The notes under the pieces: model-generated | The model's input: the letters and a program-made list of their open reading frames with translations, nothing else | Told to the model about the DNA's origin: nothing | Database searches by the model: none | In this document: positions 1 through 8,677 of the stretch, in pieces | Layout: each line of letters starts with the position of its first letter | Numbering within the stretch: the first letter of the stretch is position 1 | Assembly (NCBI RefSeq): GCF_018390535.1 | Contig: NZ_JAHBBW010000008.1 | Location: forward strand, 115,220 to 179,219 | Direction: 5' to 3' | Source: Bacteroides propionicigenes | GTDB lineage: Bacteria; Bacteroidota; Bacteroidia; Bacteroidales; Bacteroidaceae | DNA length: 64,000 nt | Position numbers and translations under genes: made by a program

Positions 1-147
1 GCACGATACGGAAATAATGGGATTGTCCACCGATGGATACTCGCGTACACCGAGGTAGTTGTATCCGATGAAACCGAAGAGCAGGATAATCAGTGTCAAT
101 ACAGTAGAGAGTACCGGTCGCCGTATACTTAATTCGGATATATTCAT
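1..147 (-). CDS. RND efflux transporter permease, N-terminal fragment
   Basis: Only the first 49 codons are in the window; the rest lies beyond position 1. The protein starts MNISELSIRRPVLSTVLTLI and continues into a hydrophobic first membrane helix followed by YLGVREYPSVDNP, which is the classic start of AcrB/MexB-type (HAE1) inner membrane pumps. These proteins use the proton gradient to export drugs or other hydrophobic compounds through a tripartite complex. The adaptor gene lies 28 bp upstream on the same strand, so the two are almost certainly one operon, with an outer membrane factor probably following outside the window. Family assignment is firm; substrate is unknown. Confidence 0.9.
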   Translation of the reverse strand, partial: MNISELSIRRPVLSTVLTLIILLFGFIGYNYLGVREYPSVDNPIISVSC

Positions 148-175
148 GATGAGAAGTATGGATTATAGTTCATCA

Positions 176-1258
176 TTAATTTATATTGTCTAATGTCACT
201 GGCAGTCCTGTACGGAGTTGCAAGGTGCCTGAGGTAATGATGGTGTCACCTATGCTCAGCCCTTGCAACACTTGTACTTCGGCTTCAGTGCGGATGCCGG
301 TCGTTATCTCTATCGGTTGGGCTTTCCCGGATTTATAGAGGAATATCTTGTCTTTACCCATTTCCGGTACGATAGCTTCGGAAGGTACGGCAAGCGCATT
401 CTGTATCTCATCTTTATTTAGCTTGATGCTGGCATAACGGCCCGGTAGTACGGCGCTGTTGGTATTGGGATAGAGCGCGCGGATAGTTAGTGTATGGGTG
501 GTAGGGTCTATTTTGGATTCGCGTGCATAGACAGTGGCATGGAAAGTATTCAACTTTCCTTCGAGTATAAAGTCTAGTCCTGCACCTATTTTTACGTCAT
601 TGGCATATCGTTCGGGTACTGCAAACTCTACTTTCAAGGGAGAGAGTTTCGTGAGTTTGGCTACAATGGTAGAGGGAGAAGCGTATGTTCCTACACTGAC
701 TTGCCGCAGACCGATAACTCCATCAAAGGGGGCTCGAAGTTCGGTTTGCGCGATATTGGATTCTACCAAGTCGATGTCGGCATTCAAGGTCGCCAGTTCG
801 GTCTTGACCTGTTCGTAGGCTTCTTTACTGACGGCGTCCCTTTCCAACAATGCGTTTTGACGGAATACACGGTCTTCCGCCAACTTCAGTTGCGAGACCA
901 ATCTTTGTAGCTGTGCTTGGAGAGGACGGTCATTTACCTTAGCGAGTAATTGCCCTTTCTTCACGAAACTGCCTTCTTCAAAGTTTATTTCGATAATCTT
1001 GCCGGATGTCTCGAATGAAAGATCTACTTCTTCATCGGGCAACAGGCTACCGCTGATTTGTATTTCGTCTTTTAGTAGTTGCGGTTTTATTATTTTGGCG
1101 TTTACGTTCAGAATCTTTTTCTCTCCGCGTTTGCCGGTCATTACCTTATCGGCTGCCGCCAGTTCTTCATTTGTTTTAGGAAGCTGAGAATAAATACCTC
1201 CGCCTATCAGTCCGACACCAATGAATGTAATGATGCCCCATTTTACTTTCTTATTCAT
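176..1258 (-). CDS. RND efflux periplasmic adaptor subunit (AcrA/MexE type)
   Basis: A 360-residue membrane fusion protein of the HlyD/AcrA family, which links an inner membrane RND pump to an outer membrane channel. An N-terminal hydrophobic segment (about residues 7-25) anchors or exports it. The lipoyl-like halves are visible as SGKIIEINFEEGSFVKKGQ (about 85-104) and APFDGVIGLRQVSVGTYAS (about 177-195), separated by a helical hairpin of about 60 residues. A beta-barrel and membrane-proximal domain follow. Length is normal for the family. It is directly upstream of the pump gene at 1-147 on the same strand. Substrate cannot be read from the sequence. Confidence 0.92.
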   Translation of the reverse strand: MNKKVKWGIITFIGVGLIGGGIYSQLPKTNEELAAADKVMTGKRGEKKILNVNAKIIKPQLLKDEIQISGSLLPDEEVDLSFETSGKIIEINFEEGSFVKKGQLLAKVNDRPLQAQLQRLVSQLKLAEDRVFRQNALLERDAVSKEAYEQVKTELATLNADIDLVESNIAQTELRAPFDGVIGLRQVSVGTYASPSTIVAKLTKLSPLKVEFAVPERYANDVKIGAGLDFILEGKLNTFHATVYARESKIDPTTHTLTIRALYPNTNSAVLPGRYASIKLNKDEIQNALAVPSEAIVPEMGKDKIFLYKSGKAQPIEITTGIRTEAEVQVLQGLSIGDTIITSGTLQLRTGLPVTLDNIN

Positions 1259-1395
1259 GTTGTAGTATTAGTAGTATATTTAGCCATTGATTTGGACGGA
1301 AGAAATATGGAAAAGTTTAAAGTAAGAAAAGTTAAGAAAAGTGATAAAGTAATAAGGTGTATCCTATCGTTTTATCACCTTACCGCATATTCATA

Positions 1396-2340
1396 TTAAT
1401 GCGCTGCCCTGTATTTCCCTTCTTCCTTATCTTCCAGCATATTCAGGTAAGAGGTGTAGCGGGATTCGCTGATGTAATGATGTTCCACTGCTTCACGTAC
1501 AGCACATCCCGGTTCATGGCGGTGGGTACAGTTATTATAGCGGCAGTCGGCGGAAACTTTGAATATTTCCGGAAAGTAATGTCCTATTTCTTCTTCTTCC
1601 ATATCGAATGTTCCGAAGCCTTTGATGCCCGGAGTGTCGATGATATAGCCGTCACCCGGTACAGGGAACATCTCGGAGAAAGTAGTGGTGTGCATACCTT
1701 TGTTGTGGTAGGTGGAGATTTCACCGGTTTTGATGTCCAGCTCCGGCAGGATGGCATTGATGAGGGTGGACTTGCCCACTCCGGAGTGGCCGGAGAAAAG
1801 CGTTATTTTCCCTTTAAGTTCTTCCTTTATGATATCGATACCTTCGCCTGTCTTGGCGGAGATTTTGAAACAAGGGTAACCGATGGCGGTATAAAGATTG
1901 ATAAGTCCGTCCAAGTAGCGAAGTTCGTCTTCGTCGTAGGCATCCGTTTTATTGAATATGATGTTGACGGGTACGCGGTATGCCTCGGCTGAGGCGAGGA
2001 AACGGTCAATGAATGTAGTGGAAGTCTCCGGATAATTCACCGTTACCACCAGCATACATTGGTCGAGGTTGGCTGCAAGGATATGGGATTGCTTGGATAG
2101 GTTGGAAGAGCGTCGGACAATATAATTCTTCCGGTCTTCAATTTCGCTGATGAAAGCCGTCCCTTCTTGATTCAGGATGATTTGCACATAGTCGCCTACC
2201 GCTACCGGATTGGTGCTTCGGATGCCTTTCAGACGAAAGTTGCCTTTGATTTTACATTCAACGTATGTTCCTTCGTCGGTCTTTACCAGATACCAACTCC
2301 CTGTATTTTTAATTACCAGTCCTCTCAATTCAATTGACAA
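1396..2340 (-). CDS. rsgA: Ribosome small-subunit-dependent GTPase A
   Basis: RsgA (YjeQ) is a circularly permuted GTPase that checks late maturation of the 30S subunit. The order typical of the permuted family is seen: OB-fold at the N terminus, then G4 motif NKTD (about residue 129), then the P-loop [10 protein letters not shown] (about 183-192), G3 DTPGIKGFG, and a C-terminal zinc knuckle with C-x5-C-x-H-x5-C spacing ([14 protein letters not shown]). The frame opens directly after a TAA, and the first usable codon is a TTG at 2340; there is no early ATG. A second TTG at 2328 would give a protein beginning LRGLVIKN, which matches my memory of the usual family start better. The true start is therefore 2340 or 2328. 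The upstream side consists of TTGTCAA repeats. Confidence 0.93.
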   Translation of the reverse strand: MSIELRGLVIKNTGSWYLVKTDEGTYVECKIKGNFRLKGIRSTNPVAVGDYVQIILNQEGTAFISEIEDRKNYIVRRSSNLSKQSHILAANLDQCMLVVTVNYPETSTTFIDRFLASAEAYRVPVNIIFNKTDAYDEDELRYLDGLINLYTAIGYPCFKISAKTGEGIDIIKEELKGKITLFSGHSGVGKSTLINAILPELDIKTGEISTYHNKGMHTTTFSEMFPVPGDGYIIDTPGIKGFGTFDMEEEEIGHYFPEIFKVSADCRYNNCTHRHEPGCAVREAVEHHYISESRYTSYLNMLEDKEEGKYRAAH

Positions 2341-2437
2341 TTAATAATTGACAATTGACAATGACCGGATTGACAATCCCTGCTTGCTATTGTGCAACCA
2401 TGTAATTGTCAATTGTCAACTGTCAATTGTCAATTCA
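2327..2437. repeat. TTGTCAA-type intergenic repeat cluster
   Basis: Two blocks of overlapping short repeats face each other: ATTGACAATTGACAAT-like units at about 2334-2361 and ATTGTCAATTGTCAA-like units at about 2403-2435. The blocks are inverse complements and could form a hairpin with a loop of about 40 nt. The left block runs into the first codons of rsgA and supplies its TTG start. The right block ends just 3' of frr. Repeats of this type are, from memory, common between Bacteroides genes. Confidence 0.8.
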
Positions 2438-2440
2438 GAT

Positions 2441-3001
2441 TTATACTGTCATAATTTCTTTGTCCTTTGCTGCCAGCATATCATCAATCTGCTTGATATA
2501 TTTGTCGTGAATCTTTTGCAACTTTTCTTCACCGCCTTTTTGTGCATCTTCCGCCAATCCTTCTTTCACAGATTTCTTAAAGGCGTCGATGGCATCACGG
2601 CGTGCGTTGCGTACACTCACTTTGGCAGTTTCGCTTTCATTCTTACACTGTTTGGCAAGTTGTTTACGGCGTTCTTCTGTCAATGGAGGGATGCCGATGC
2701 GGATAATCTCACCGTTGTTTTCGGGCATAATGCCGAGGTCGGAGTCGATGATTGCCTTCTCAATGACACGGAACATACTCTTGTCCCACGGCTTGATGGC
2801 GATACTGCGGGCATCCGGGGTGGTTACGGCCGCTACGTTGTTGATAGGGACCATGCTTCCGTAAGAATCGACACGGATTCCGTCCAGCAAACGAACGTCG
2901 GCTTTTCCGGCACGGATATGGGCCAATGATTCTTCCAGATACATTACAGCCATATCCATTTTCTCTTGTGCTTCGTCTAAGATGTCTTTTACGTCTTTCA
3001 T
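2441..3001 (-). CDS. frr: Ribosome recycling factor
   Basis: RRF splits post-termination ribosomes together with EF-G. The 186-residue protein has the family length and the conserved segment VRNARRDAIDAFKK near two thirds of its length, and RVDSYGSMVPINNVAAV typical of domain II. I start it at 3001 (MKDVKDILDEAQEKM). A longer in-frame extension to 3058 exists, but it would run through a TATATTTG promoter-like box at 3041-3048, so transcription probably begins inside it. It lies 94 bp downstream of pyrH on the same strand; the pyrH-frr pairing is common in bacteria. Confidence 0.96.
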   Translation of the reverse strand: MKDVKDILDEAQEKMDMAVMYLEESLAHIRAGKADVRLLDGIRVDSYGSMVPINNVAAVTTPDARSIAIKPWDKSMFRVIEKAIIDSDLGIMPENNGEIIRIGIPPLTEERRKQLAKQCKNESETAKVSVRNARRDAIDAFKKSVKEGLAEDAQKGGEEKLQKIHDKYIKQIDDMLAAKDKEIMTV

Positions 3002-3095
3002 ATTTCTATTGTTTGAAGTAGCTTTTAATTTGAAACTCTGCAAATATAATCGTTTCACGACAGATTACACAGATTTACACAGATTATTTCCTTTT

Positions 3096-3806
3096 TTAGT
3101 TGTGTACCAGCGTGCCTATTTCTTCGCCTTGCATTACTTTCTTAAGATTGCCTACGGTGTCCATATCGAAAACGATGATGGGCAGGTTGTTTTCCTTGCA
3201 CATACAGGTAGCCGTAAGGTCCATCACTTTCAGACCGCGTTTCAGTACTTCGTCGTAAGTGATGTCGTGGAACTTCGTTGCTGTCGGGTCTTTCTCCGGG
3301 TCGGCGGTGTAGATGCCGTCAACGCGTGTGCCTTTCAACATAACATCCGCTTCTATTTCGATGCCGCGAAGGCTGGAACCGGTGTCTGTTGTGAAGAAAG
3401 GATTACCCGTTCCGGCCGACATGATAACTACTTCGCTGGCTTCCATACACTCAATGGCTTTCCATTTATTGTAGAATTCGCCGATAGGCTCCATGCGGAC
3501 GGCTGTCAGCACACGTGCTTTTACGCCTGCCGCCACCAGTGCCGAGCTCAGTGCAAGGCTGTTGATAACGGTTGCCAGCATACCCATTTGGTCACCTTTT
3601 ACACGGTCGAACCCTTTGTTGGCACCGCTCAGTCCGCGGAAGATGTTCCCGCCGCCGATAACGATGCCAATCTGTATGCCCAGTTCATGGATTTCCTTAA
3701 TTTGCGCTGCATATTCGGCCAGACGTTTTTCGTCGATACCGTATTGCTTTTCTCCCATCAGGCTCTCGCCGCTGAGTTTCAATAAGATTCTTTTGTATGT
3801 TGCCAT
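3096..3806 (-). CDS. pyrH: UMP kinase
   Basis: PyrH phosphorylates UMP to UDP with ATP in pyrimidine nucleotide synthesis and belongs to the amino acid kinase fold. The start MATYKRILLKLSGESLMG, the glycine-rich GIVIGGGNIFRG at about residues 48-59, and the C-terminal DGIYTADPEKDPTA loop are all diagnostic. The 236-residue length is typical. A TATCTTTG-type -7 box lies at 3834-3841, giving a short leader. frr follows on the same strand. Confidence 0.97.
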   Translation of the reverse strand: MATYKRILLKLSGESLMGEKQYGIDEKRLAEYAAQIKEIHELGIQIGIVIGGGNIFRGLSGANKGFDRVKGDQMGMLATVINSLALSSALVAAGVKARVLTAVRMEPIGEFYNKWKAIECMEASEVVIMSAGTGNPFFTTDTGSSLRGIEIEADVMLKGTRVDGIYTADPEKDPTATKFHDITYDEVLKRGLKVMDLTATCMCKENNLPIIVFDMDTVGNLKKVMQGEEIGTLVHN

Positions 3807-3876
3807 AGTTTATTAATTTATTTCGCTTAGCGGCAAAGATAGGAAAATAATGCCAATCGGTATAAACAATTTTCAG

Positions 3877-6375
3877 TTATTCTTTCAGTGTGTAGTCACC
3901 TGCCTTTGCGGTTACTGCGGTCTGCAGTTCGTCGAGTGTCTTTTCGCCTTCCGAGAACTCTACGGTTGCTACCGGCGGATTGAGGGTTACGGTGGCGTGT
4001 ATGCCGTCCATACTGTTCAACGCTTTTTCTACATGCATACGACAGTGGTTGCACATCATGCCTTCTACCTTGAATTCTTTCTTCATGATTTTTTCTGTTA
4101 ATGGTTCTACTTCTTTTTCCGGTAGCCCTGTTGGGTTGTCAACGGAGTTTTCCGGGTTCCCTGTCTTTTTTCTTTTCAGCCGCAGACTGTTGGTTACTAC
4201 GCTTACACTGCTGAATGCCATAGCTGCTCCGGCTATCATGGGATTCAGCAGGAATCCGTTGATGGGGTAGAGTACACCGGCTGCGATGGGTACACCTATT
4301 ATATTATAGATGAATGCCCAGAACAGGTTTTGACGAATGGTGCGTACGGTCAGCTTGGAGAGTTTCAGTGCTTCGGGTATTTTGGTCAGGTCGGAAGAGA
4401 TGATGGTCATCTTGGCTACATCCATGGCAATGTCGCTGCCGCCTCCCATGGCTATGCTTAAATCGGCTTGTGCCAGTGCGGCGCTGTCGTTGATGCCGTC
4501 GCCTGCCATTGCTACTATCTTGCCGTTTTTCTGGAGATTGTTGATGAAGGCGGCTTTATCTTGCGGCAGTACTCCCGCCTTATAATGAAGGATGCCGGCT
4601 TTACGTGCAATTTCTCGGGCGGTGGCTTCATTGTCGCCTGTCAGCATATGGACATCGATGCCGGCGGCTTGCAGTTCGCCGACAGCTTGTATGGAACTCT
4701 GCTTGATTTGGTCTGTAATTCCTGCGATGGCCAGTGCGGTTTCGCAGTCGGCAAACCAGATGACGGTCTGTGCATCAGCCGTCATGCGGGCGGCTTCATC
4801 GCTTAGCGATTGACTGACGTTAATTCGGTTTTCTTCCAGTAGTTTCCGGTTTCCGGCATAATAAGTCTTTCCATTCCATTCGCCTTTTACGCCTCTGCCG
4901 GTGATGCTCTCAAAGCTTTCTATATCCACGTTTCGGGCGTCTTGAAAATGACGGACCACCGCTTCCGCAAGCGGATGCTCGGATAGCTTTTCCAAGCTGT
5001 AAAAGACATCTTCTATGCCCGCAGTCCGTACAGCCCAAACTAAATCGCTGACTACCGGTTTTCCCTCGGTTACGGTTCCGGTTTTGTCCAATACCACTGT
5101 GTCAATCTTTTTGGCGATTTCCAAACTTTCGGCATCTTTTATCAGAATACCTCTTTCGGCGCCTTTACCGATGCCTACCATGATGGCGGTGGGAGTGGCA
5201 AGCCCCAAAGCGCACGGGCAGGCGATGATGAGCACCGTGACCAGTGCCAGCAACCCGTGTGTAAATCCGCTCTGCCCGTCCAGTAGCATCCAGATTATGA
5301 AAGACAATATGGCAATGCCGATAATGACCGGCACGAAGATACCCGCAATCTTATCCACCAATTGCTGGACGGGAGCTTTACTGCCCTGTGCATCTTGCAC
5401 CATGTGGATAATTTTGGCCAGTAGCGTGTCTGTACCTACCTTCTCGGCACTGAACCGAAAGCTTCCTTTCTGGTTGATAGTACCGGCAAAAACTTTGGCT
5501 TCCTTTTGTTTGGCTACCGCTATCGGTTCGCCGCTCAACATACTTTCATCCACATACGAACTGCCTTCCGTAACTTTGCCGTCTACAGCAATTCTTTCTC
5601 CCGGTTTTACCAGAATAATGTCTCCTGGACGAATCCGCTCAATCGGGACAACCTTTTCCGATGAAGAATCAACGATGACGGTTACTGTCTTGGGCTGCAG
5701 TCCCATCAGTTTCTTAATGGCGGAAGAAGTGTTGCCCTTAGCCTTTTCTTCCAACAGGCGTCCCAGCAGAATGAAGGCGATGATGACGCTTGCCGCCTCG
5801 AAGTAGACGTGCGGATGAATCCCTCTTTCCAGCCAGAATTCGGGGAAAAGCATATTGAACAGGCTGAACAGATAGGCAATTCCGGTACTGTTGGCTACTA
5901 AAGTGTCCATGTTGGCGCTGCCATGCTTCAGTTGTTTCCATGCGCTGGCAAAGAAACTTCTTCCCAACCAAAACACAACGGGAGTGGAGAGTAGCCACAT
6001 GATAAGATTGGCATACGGCATATCCATGAAGAACATACCGATAACCATAATCGGTACAGACAGGACGATGGCCCATGTCGCACGGAATTTCAGCGCGCGA
6101 TATTTTTTATCGTGTGCCTGTTCCACTTCATCCGCTGTGCCTTCGTCCTGCCTTATCAGCAAGTCGTATCCGGCATTTTGCACAGCTTGTTGTAAGACTT
6201 CGGGAGAACAATGTTGCGAGTCGTATTCTACTGTTGCCATTGCCGATGCGTAGTTTACGCTTGCTTTCCGGACACCGGACTGGTGATTCAGTGTCTTTTC
6301 CACCCGTGCGGAGCATGAGGCGCAACTCATCCCTAATACGGGAAAGGTTTCTTGAACAATGCTTTTATTTGCCAT
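3877..6375 (-). CDS. copA: Copper-exporting P1B-type ATPase with terminal CopZ-like domain
   Basis: An 832-residue copper-translocating ATPase of the inner membrane. In order: N-terminal HMA domain with GMSCASC (Cys18, Cys21), membrane helices, the transmembrane CPC motif in ACPCALGLATPTA (about residue 384), phosphorylation motif DKTGT (Asp about 429), the HP dipeptide of the nucleotide domain in SEHPLAEAV, TGDN (about 578) and GDGINDS (about 624). A second metal-binding domain with GMMCNHC occupies the last 69 residues (from Met764), joined by a proline/glutamate-rich linker. Met764 (ATG at 4086) begins MKKEFKVEGMMCNHC and resembles a free CopZ chaperone start. The regulator gene at 6534-7121 lies upstream on the same strand. 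CPC and CxxC motifs favour Cu(I). Confidence 0.94.
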   Translation of the reverse strand: MANKSIVQETFPVLGMSCASCSARVEKTLNHQSGVRKASVNYASAMATVEYDSQHCSPEVLQQAVQNAGYDLLIRQDEGTADEVEQAHDKKYRALKFRATWAIVLSVPIMVIGMFFMDMPYANLIMWLLSTPVVFWLGRSFFASAWKQLKHGSANMDTLVANSTGIAYLFSLFNMLFPEFWLERGIHPHVYFEAASVIIAFILLGRLLEEKAKGNTSSAIKKLMGLQPKTVTVIVDSSSEKVVPIERIRPGDIILVKPGERIAVDGKVTEGSSYVDESMLSGEPIAVAKQKEAKVFAGTINQKGSFRFSAEKVGTDTLLAKIIHMVQDAQGSKAPVQQLVDKIAGIFVPVIIGIAILSFIIWMLLDGQSGFTHGLLALVTVLIIACPCALGLATPTAIMVGIGKGAERGILIKDAESLEIAKKIDTVVLDKTGTVTEGKPVVSDLVWAVRTAGIEDVFYSLEKLSEHPLAEAVVRHFQDARNVDIESFESITGRGVKGEWNGKTYYAGNRKLLEENRINVSQSLSDEAARMTADAQTVIWFADCETALAIAGITDQIKQSSIQAVGELQAAGIDVHMLTGDNEATAREIARKAGILHYKAGVLPQDKAAFINNLQKNGKIVAMAGDGINDSAALAQADLSIAMGGGSDIAMDVAKMTIISSDLTKIPEALKLSKLTVRTIRQNLFWAFIYNIIGVPIAAGVLYPINGFLLNPMIAGAAMAFSSVSVVTNSLRLKRKKTGNPENSVDNPTGLPEKEVEPLTEKIMKKEFKVEGMMCNHCRMHVEKALNSMDGIHATVTLNPPVATVEFSEGEKTLDELQTAVTAKAGDYTLKE

Positions 6376-6407
6376 AATATTGTATGTAATTATTTAGTTC
6401 TTAGTAT

Positions 6408-6476
6408 GAAACTGCCGGTTTCTACGGTTGAAACTAATAGTTCTCTCGTTTTAAACTTTTATGTGGAACAAATATA
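6408..6476 (-). promoter_or_regulatory. Candidate copA promoter and operator
   Basis: A TATATTTG box on the minus strand (plus-strand caaatata at 6469-6476) matches the Bacteroides -7 element, but I see no good -33 TTTG at the right distance. Between it and the copA start lies the inverted repeat GAAAC-tgccg-GTTTC (6408-6422), with a further GAAAC just upstream. An AraC-type metal-binding regulator is encoded next to copA, so these half-sites are reasonable operator candidates. This is inference only. Confidence 0.4.
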
Positions 6477-6533
6477 CGGCAAGGAAGTTGTCTGAGTGTT
6501 GTAAAATTCGGGATATGATTTACAAGATTATGC

Positions 6534-7121
6534 TTATATCTCGTCAAGCGGCTTGCGCTTGTTCTCTTTTATCTTCTTGAAATAGCTGGGCGTCAGTCCT
6601 GTTACGCTTTTGAATTGGGCGCTGAGGTAGGCGGCGCTCGAATAGTTTAGTTTGTCGGCTATTTCGTTCAAAGATAATTCTCCGTACACCAACAGTTCTT
6701 TGGCACGCTCTATCTTCTGCGCAATGAGGTATTTCTCGATGGTGGTATTGGTGACTTCCGAGAAGAGTTTGCTCAATGAACTGTAATCCCGATGTAATTT
6801 GGAAACCAAGTAATCGGACAGGTTGACTTTTGAATCGTTGTCATTATAATGTACCAGTTCTATGATGGTATCTTTTATTTGTTCTATTGTTTGGGATTTC
6901 TTGTCATCAATCAATTCGAACCCGAAAGGCTCCAACGACTCTTTTACGCTCCGGTATATTTCATCGGTAATTTTATCGGGCAGAGTAACGATACCCAGTT
7001 CTACCGACAGGGGGTGCAGTCCCAGCTGCTCAAGCTGGCTTTTCACTACCATGATACAACGGTTACATACCATGTTTTTGATGTGTAGCGTATTGTCCGA
7101 ATTAAATGTTGTATCAGGCAT
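6534..7121 (-). CDS. HMA-AraC family transcriptional regulator
   Basis: A 195-residue protein joining a heavy-metal-associated-like domain (NMVCNRCIMVV, CxxC at about residues 18-21) to a C-terminal AraC/XylS DNA-binding domain (about 105-185, with LSLNEIADKLNYSSAAYLSAQFKSVTG split over two HTH motifs, and TGLTPSYFKK). The frame is open further upstream to 7451 but that part overlaps the MATE gene and looks random, so I start at MPDTTFNSDN (7121). It lies upstream of copA on the same strand and probably senses Cu(I) to control copA. The family is known from Bacteroidota, but the metal and the sense of regulation are inferred from context. Confidence 0.85.
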   Translation of the reverse strand: MPDTTFNSDNTLHIKNMVCNRCIMVVKSQLEQLGLHPLSVELGIVTLPDKITDEIYRSVKESLEPFGFELIDDKKSQTIEQIKDTIIELVHYNDNDSKVNLSDYLVSKLHRDYSSLSKLFSEVTNTTIEKYLIAQKIERAKELLVYGELSLNEIADKLNYSSAAYLSAQFKSVTGLTPSYFKKIKENKRKPLDEI

Positions 7122-7198
7122 CTGGTTCTTTTTTGGGGTAAAGATAGCACGAACGGATATTATTCTAACTATTTTTCTGGTTTTATCTTTGCGACGGG

Positions 7199-8506
7199 CT
7201 AATTGAAACTTCTTTCTATAACTTTTCTGCTGAGTAAGGTTTGCACGATTCCCCGCATGGAGAGATAGACAAGAAAGGCAAGCCACAAGGCATGGTTGCC
7301 TAAGGCCGGGCGAAGTCCGTAATATATCATAAAGAAACTGACGGCTGCCGCTGCCATAGACATGAGCATACCGCGTGTTGCCGTAGCGCCGATAAAGATG
7401 CCGTCCCAAATAAAGGCGGCGACTCCTGCTGCAGGTATGGCAAGCGCCCAATAGAAATAAGTGTCGGCGGCGGCTATTACATTCTTGTCATCGGTCAGCA
7501 GTCCCAAGAAAGCATTTCCGCCCAATGCATAAATCAATGTAAAGAGTATGACCAGCCAACCTCCCCACATAAACAGATGCCGGGTGGTGTTGGTAAAGGC
7601 TTTCCGGTTACGAGCGCCTATGTATCGTCCGCTTAGGGCTTCTCCCGCATAGGCGAAACCGTCCATTACATAAGAGAAAAGGGTGAAGAGTTGCATCAGT
7701 AATGTATTTACAGCCAAAATAATCTCACCCTGTGAGGCGCCTGCCGAAGTAAAGAACAGTGTGACAGCCACCAGGCACAGTGTCCGTAGGAATATATCAC
7801 GGTTCACTTGAAAAAAACGTATCATTGCCTCCTTTTGCAGTACTCCCTTCCAGACGATATACTTTTTCAGTTTCCCATAGCGGTTCGTCCACAGTATGAG
7901 TCCCATGAAGAAGCCCGCATACTGGGCTATCAATGTTCCCAACGCTACGCCTTCCACCTTCATCTTGAAGACATAGACAAGGCTGAGGCTGGCTATGATG
8001 TTCACGATATTCTGTGTGATAGCTATGTACATGGGGATACGTGAGTTCTGCATGCCGATATACCATCCGGAGAGTCCGTATAACCCCAGCATGGCAGGAG
8101 CACCCCATATACAAATGTGGAAATAGAGCGTTGCCATTTCCCTGACTTCTTCCGTAGGGTGGATAATGAGGAATGCGGCTTGCCTGATAGGTACTTGCAG
8201 TATGATAAGGCAAAGCGCCACAGCCAGTCCTATACCAACGGAGCGCATCAGCAATCGAACTATTTCCGATAAATCCCGTTTACCATAGGTCTGTGAGGTC
8301 ATGCCGCTGGTTCCCATCCGCAGAAAACCGAATATCCAGTAGATGATATTGAACAGCATACCTCCTACTGCAATGGCGCCGATATAGGCAGGAGAACCCA
8401 GATGCCCTACGATTGCTACATCGATTAGTCCGAGCAAAGGCACGGTTATATTCGATACAATGGACGGCAGGGCTATCTGTAATATCTGTTTGTCTATAGG
8501 CTTCAT
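7199..8506 (-). CDS. MATE family efflux transporter
   Basis: A 435-residue polytopic membrane protein with about 12 predicted helices. The start MKPIDKQILQIALPSIVSNI and the segment LLGLIDVAIVGHLGSPAYIG fit the DinF-like branch of the MATE (multidrug and toxic compound extrusion) family, which exports cationic compounds using Na+ or H+ gradients. A TACCTTTG-like box at 8532-8539 (minus strand) lies 26 bp upstream of the start. The gene precedes the metal regulator and copA on the same strand with a 77-bp gap, but I see no functional link. Substrate unknown. Confidence 0.9.
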   Translation of the reverse strand: MKPIDKQILQIALPSIVSNITVPLLGLIDVAIVGHLGSPAYIGAIAVGGMLFNIIYWIFGFLRMGTSGMTSQTYGKRDLSEIVRLLMRSVGIGLAVALCLIILQVPIRQAAFLIIHPTEEVREMATLYFHICIWGAPAMLGLYGLSGWYIGMQNSRIPMYIAITQNIVNIIASLSLVYVFKMKVEGVALGTLIAQYAGFFMGLILWTNRYGKLKKYIVWKGVLQKEAMIRFFQVNRDIFLRTLCLVAVTLFFTSAGASQGEIILAVNTLLMQLFTLFSYVMDGFAYAGEALSGRYIGARNRKAFTNTTRHLFMWGGWLVILFTLIYALGGNAFLGLLTDDKNVIAAADTYFYWALAIPAAGVAAFIWDGIFIGATATRGMLMSMAAAAVSFFMIYYGLRPALGNHALWLAFLVYLSMRGIVQTLLSRKVIERSFN

Positions 8507-8592
8507 TTGTAATATCTTGTTTGGTGGAGGACAAAGGTACGCAGAAAAGGAAAAATGACGGGAAAGATTAACTATATTTCTACTTTTAGCTG

Positions 8593-8623
8593 TTGAGGAT
8601 TGATGTGGAAATTTGTAAATTTG
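8593..8623 (+). promoter_or_regulatory. Bacteroides-type promoter for the TPR gene
   Basis: TTG at 8593-8595, a 20-nt spacer, then TAAATTTG at 8616-8623, matching the TTG-N19-21-TAnnTTTG consensus. The predicted start of transcription is near 8629, about 50 nt ahead of the coding start. Confidence 0.65.
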
Positions 8624-8677
8624 TGGGTGATTCTCTATGGGAGGATTTCGGGCTGTAAAACAATATAGACTTAAAAG

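Noticed and set aside
7122..7451. 110-residue N-terminal extension of the HMA-AraC regulator
   Set aside because: It overlaps the MATE gene and its sequence is arginine/serine-rich and random-looking; the HMA domain begins right after 7121.
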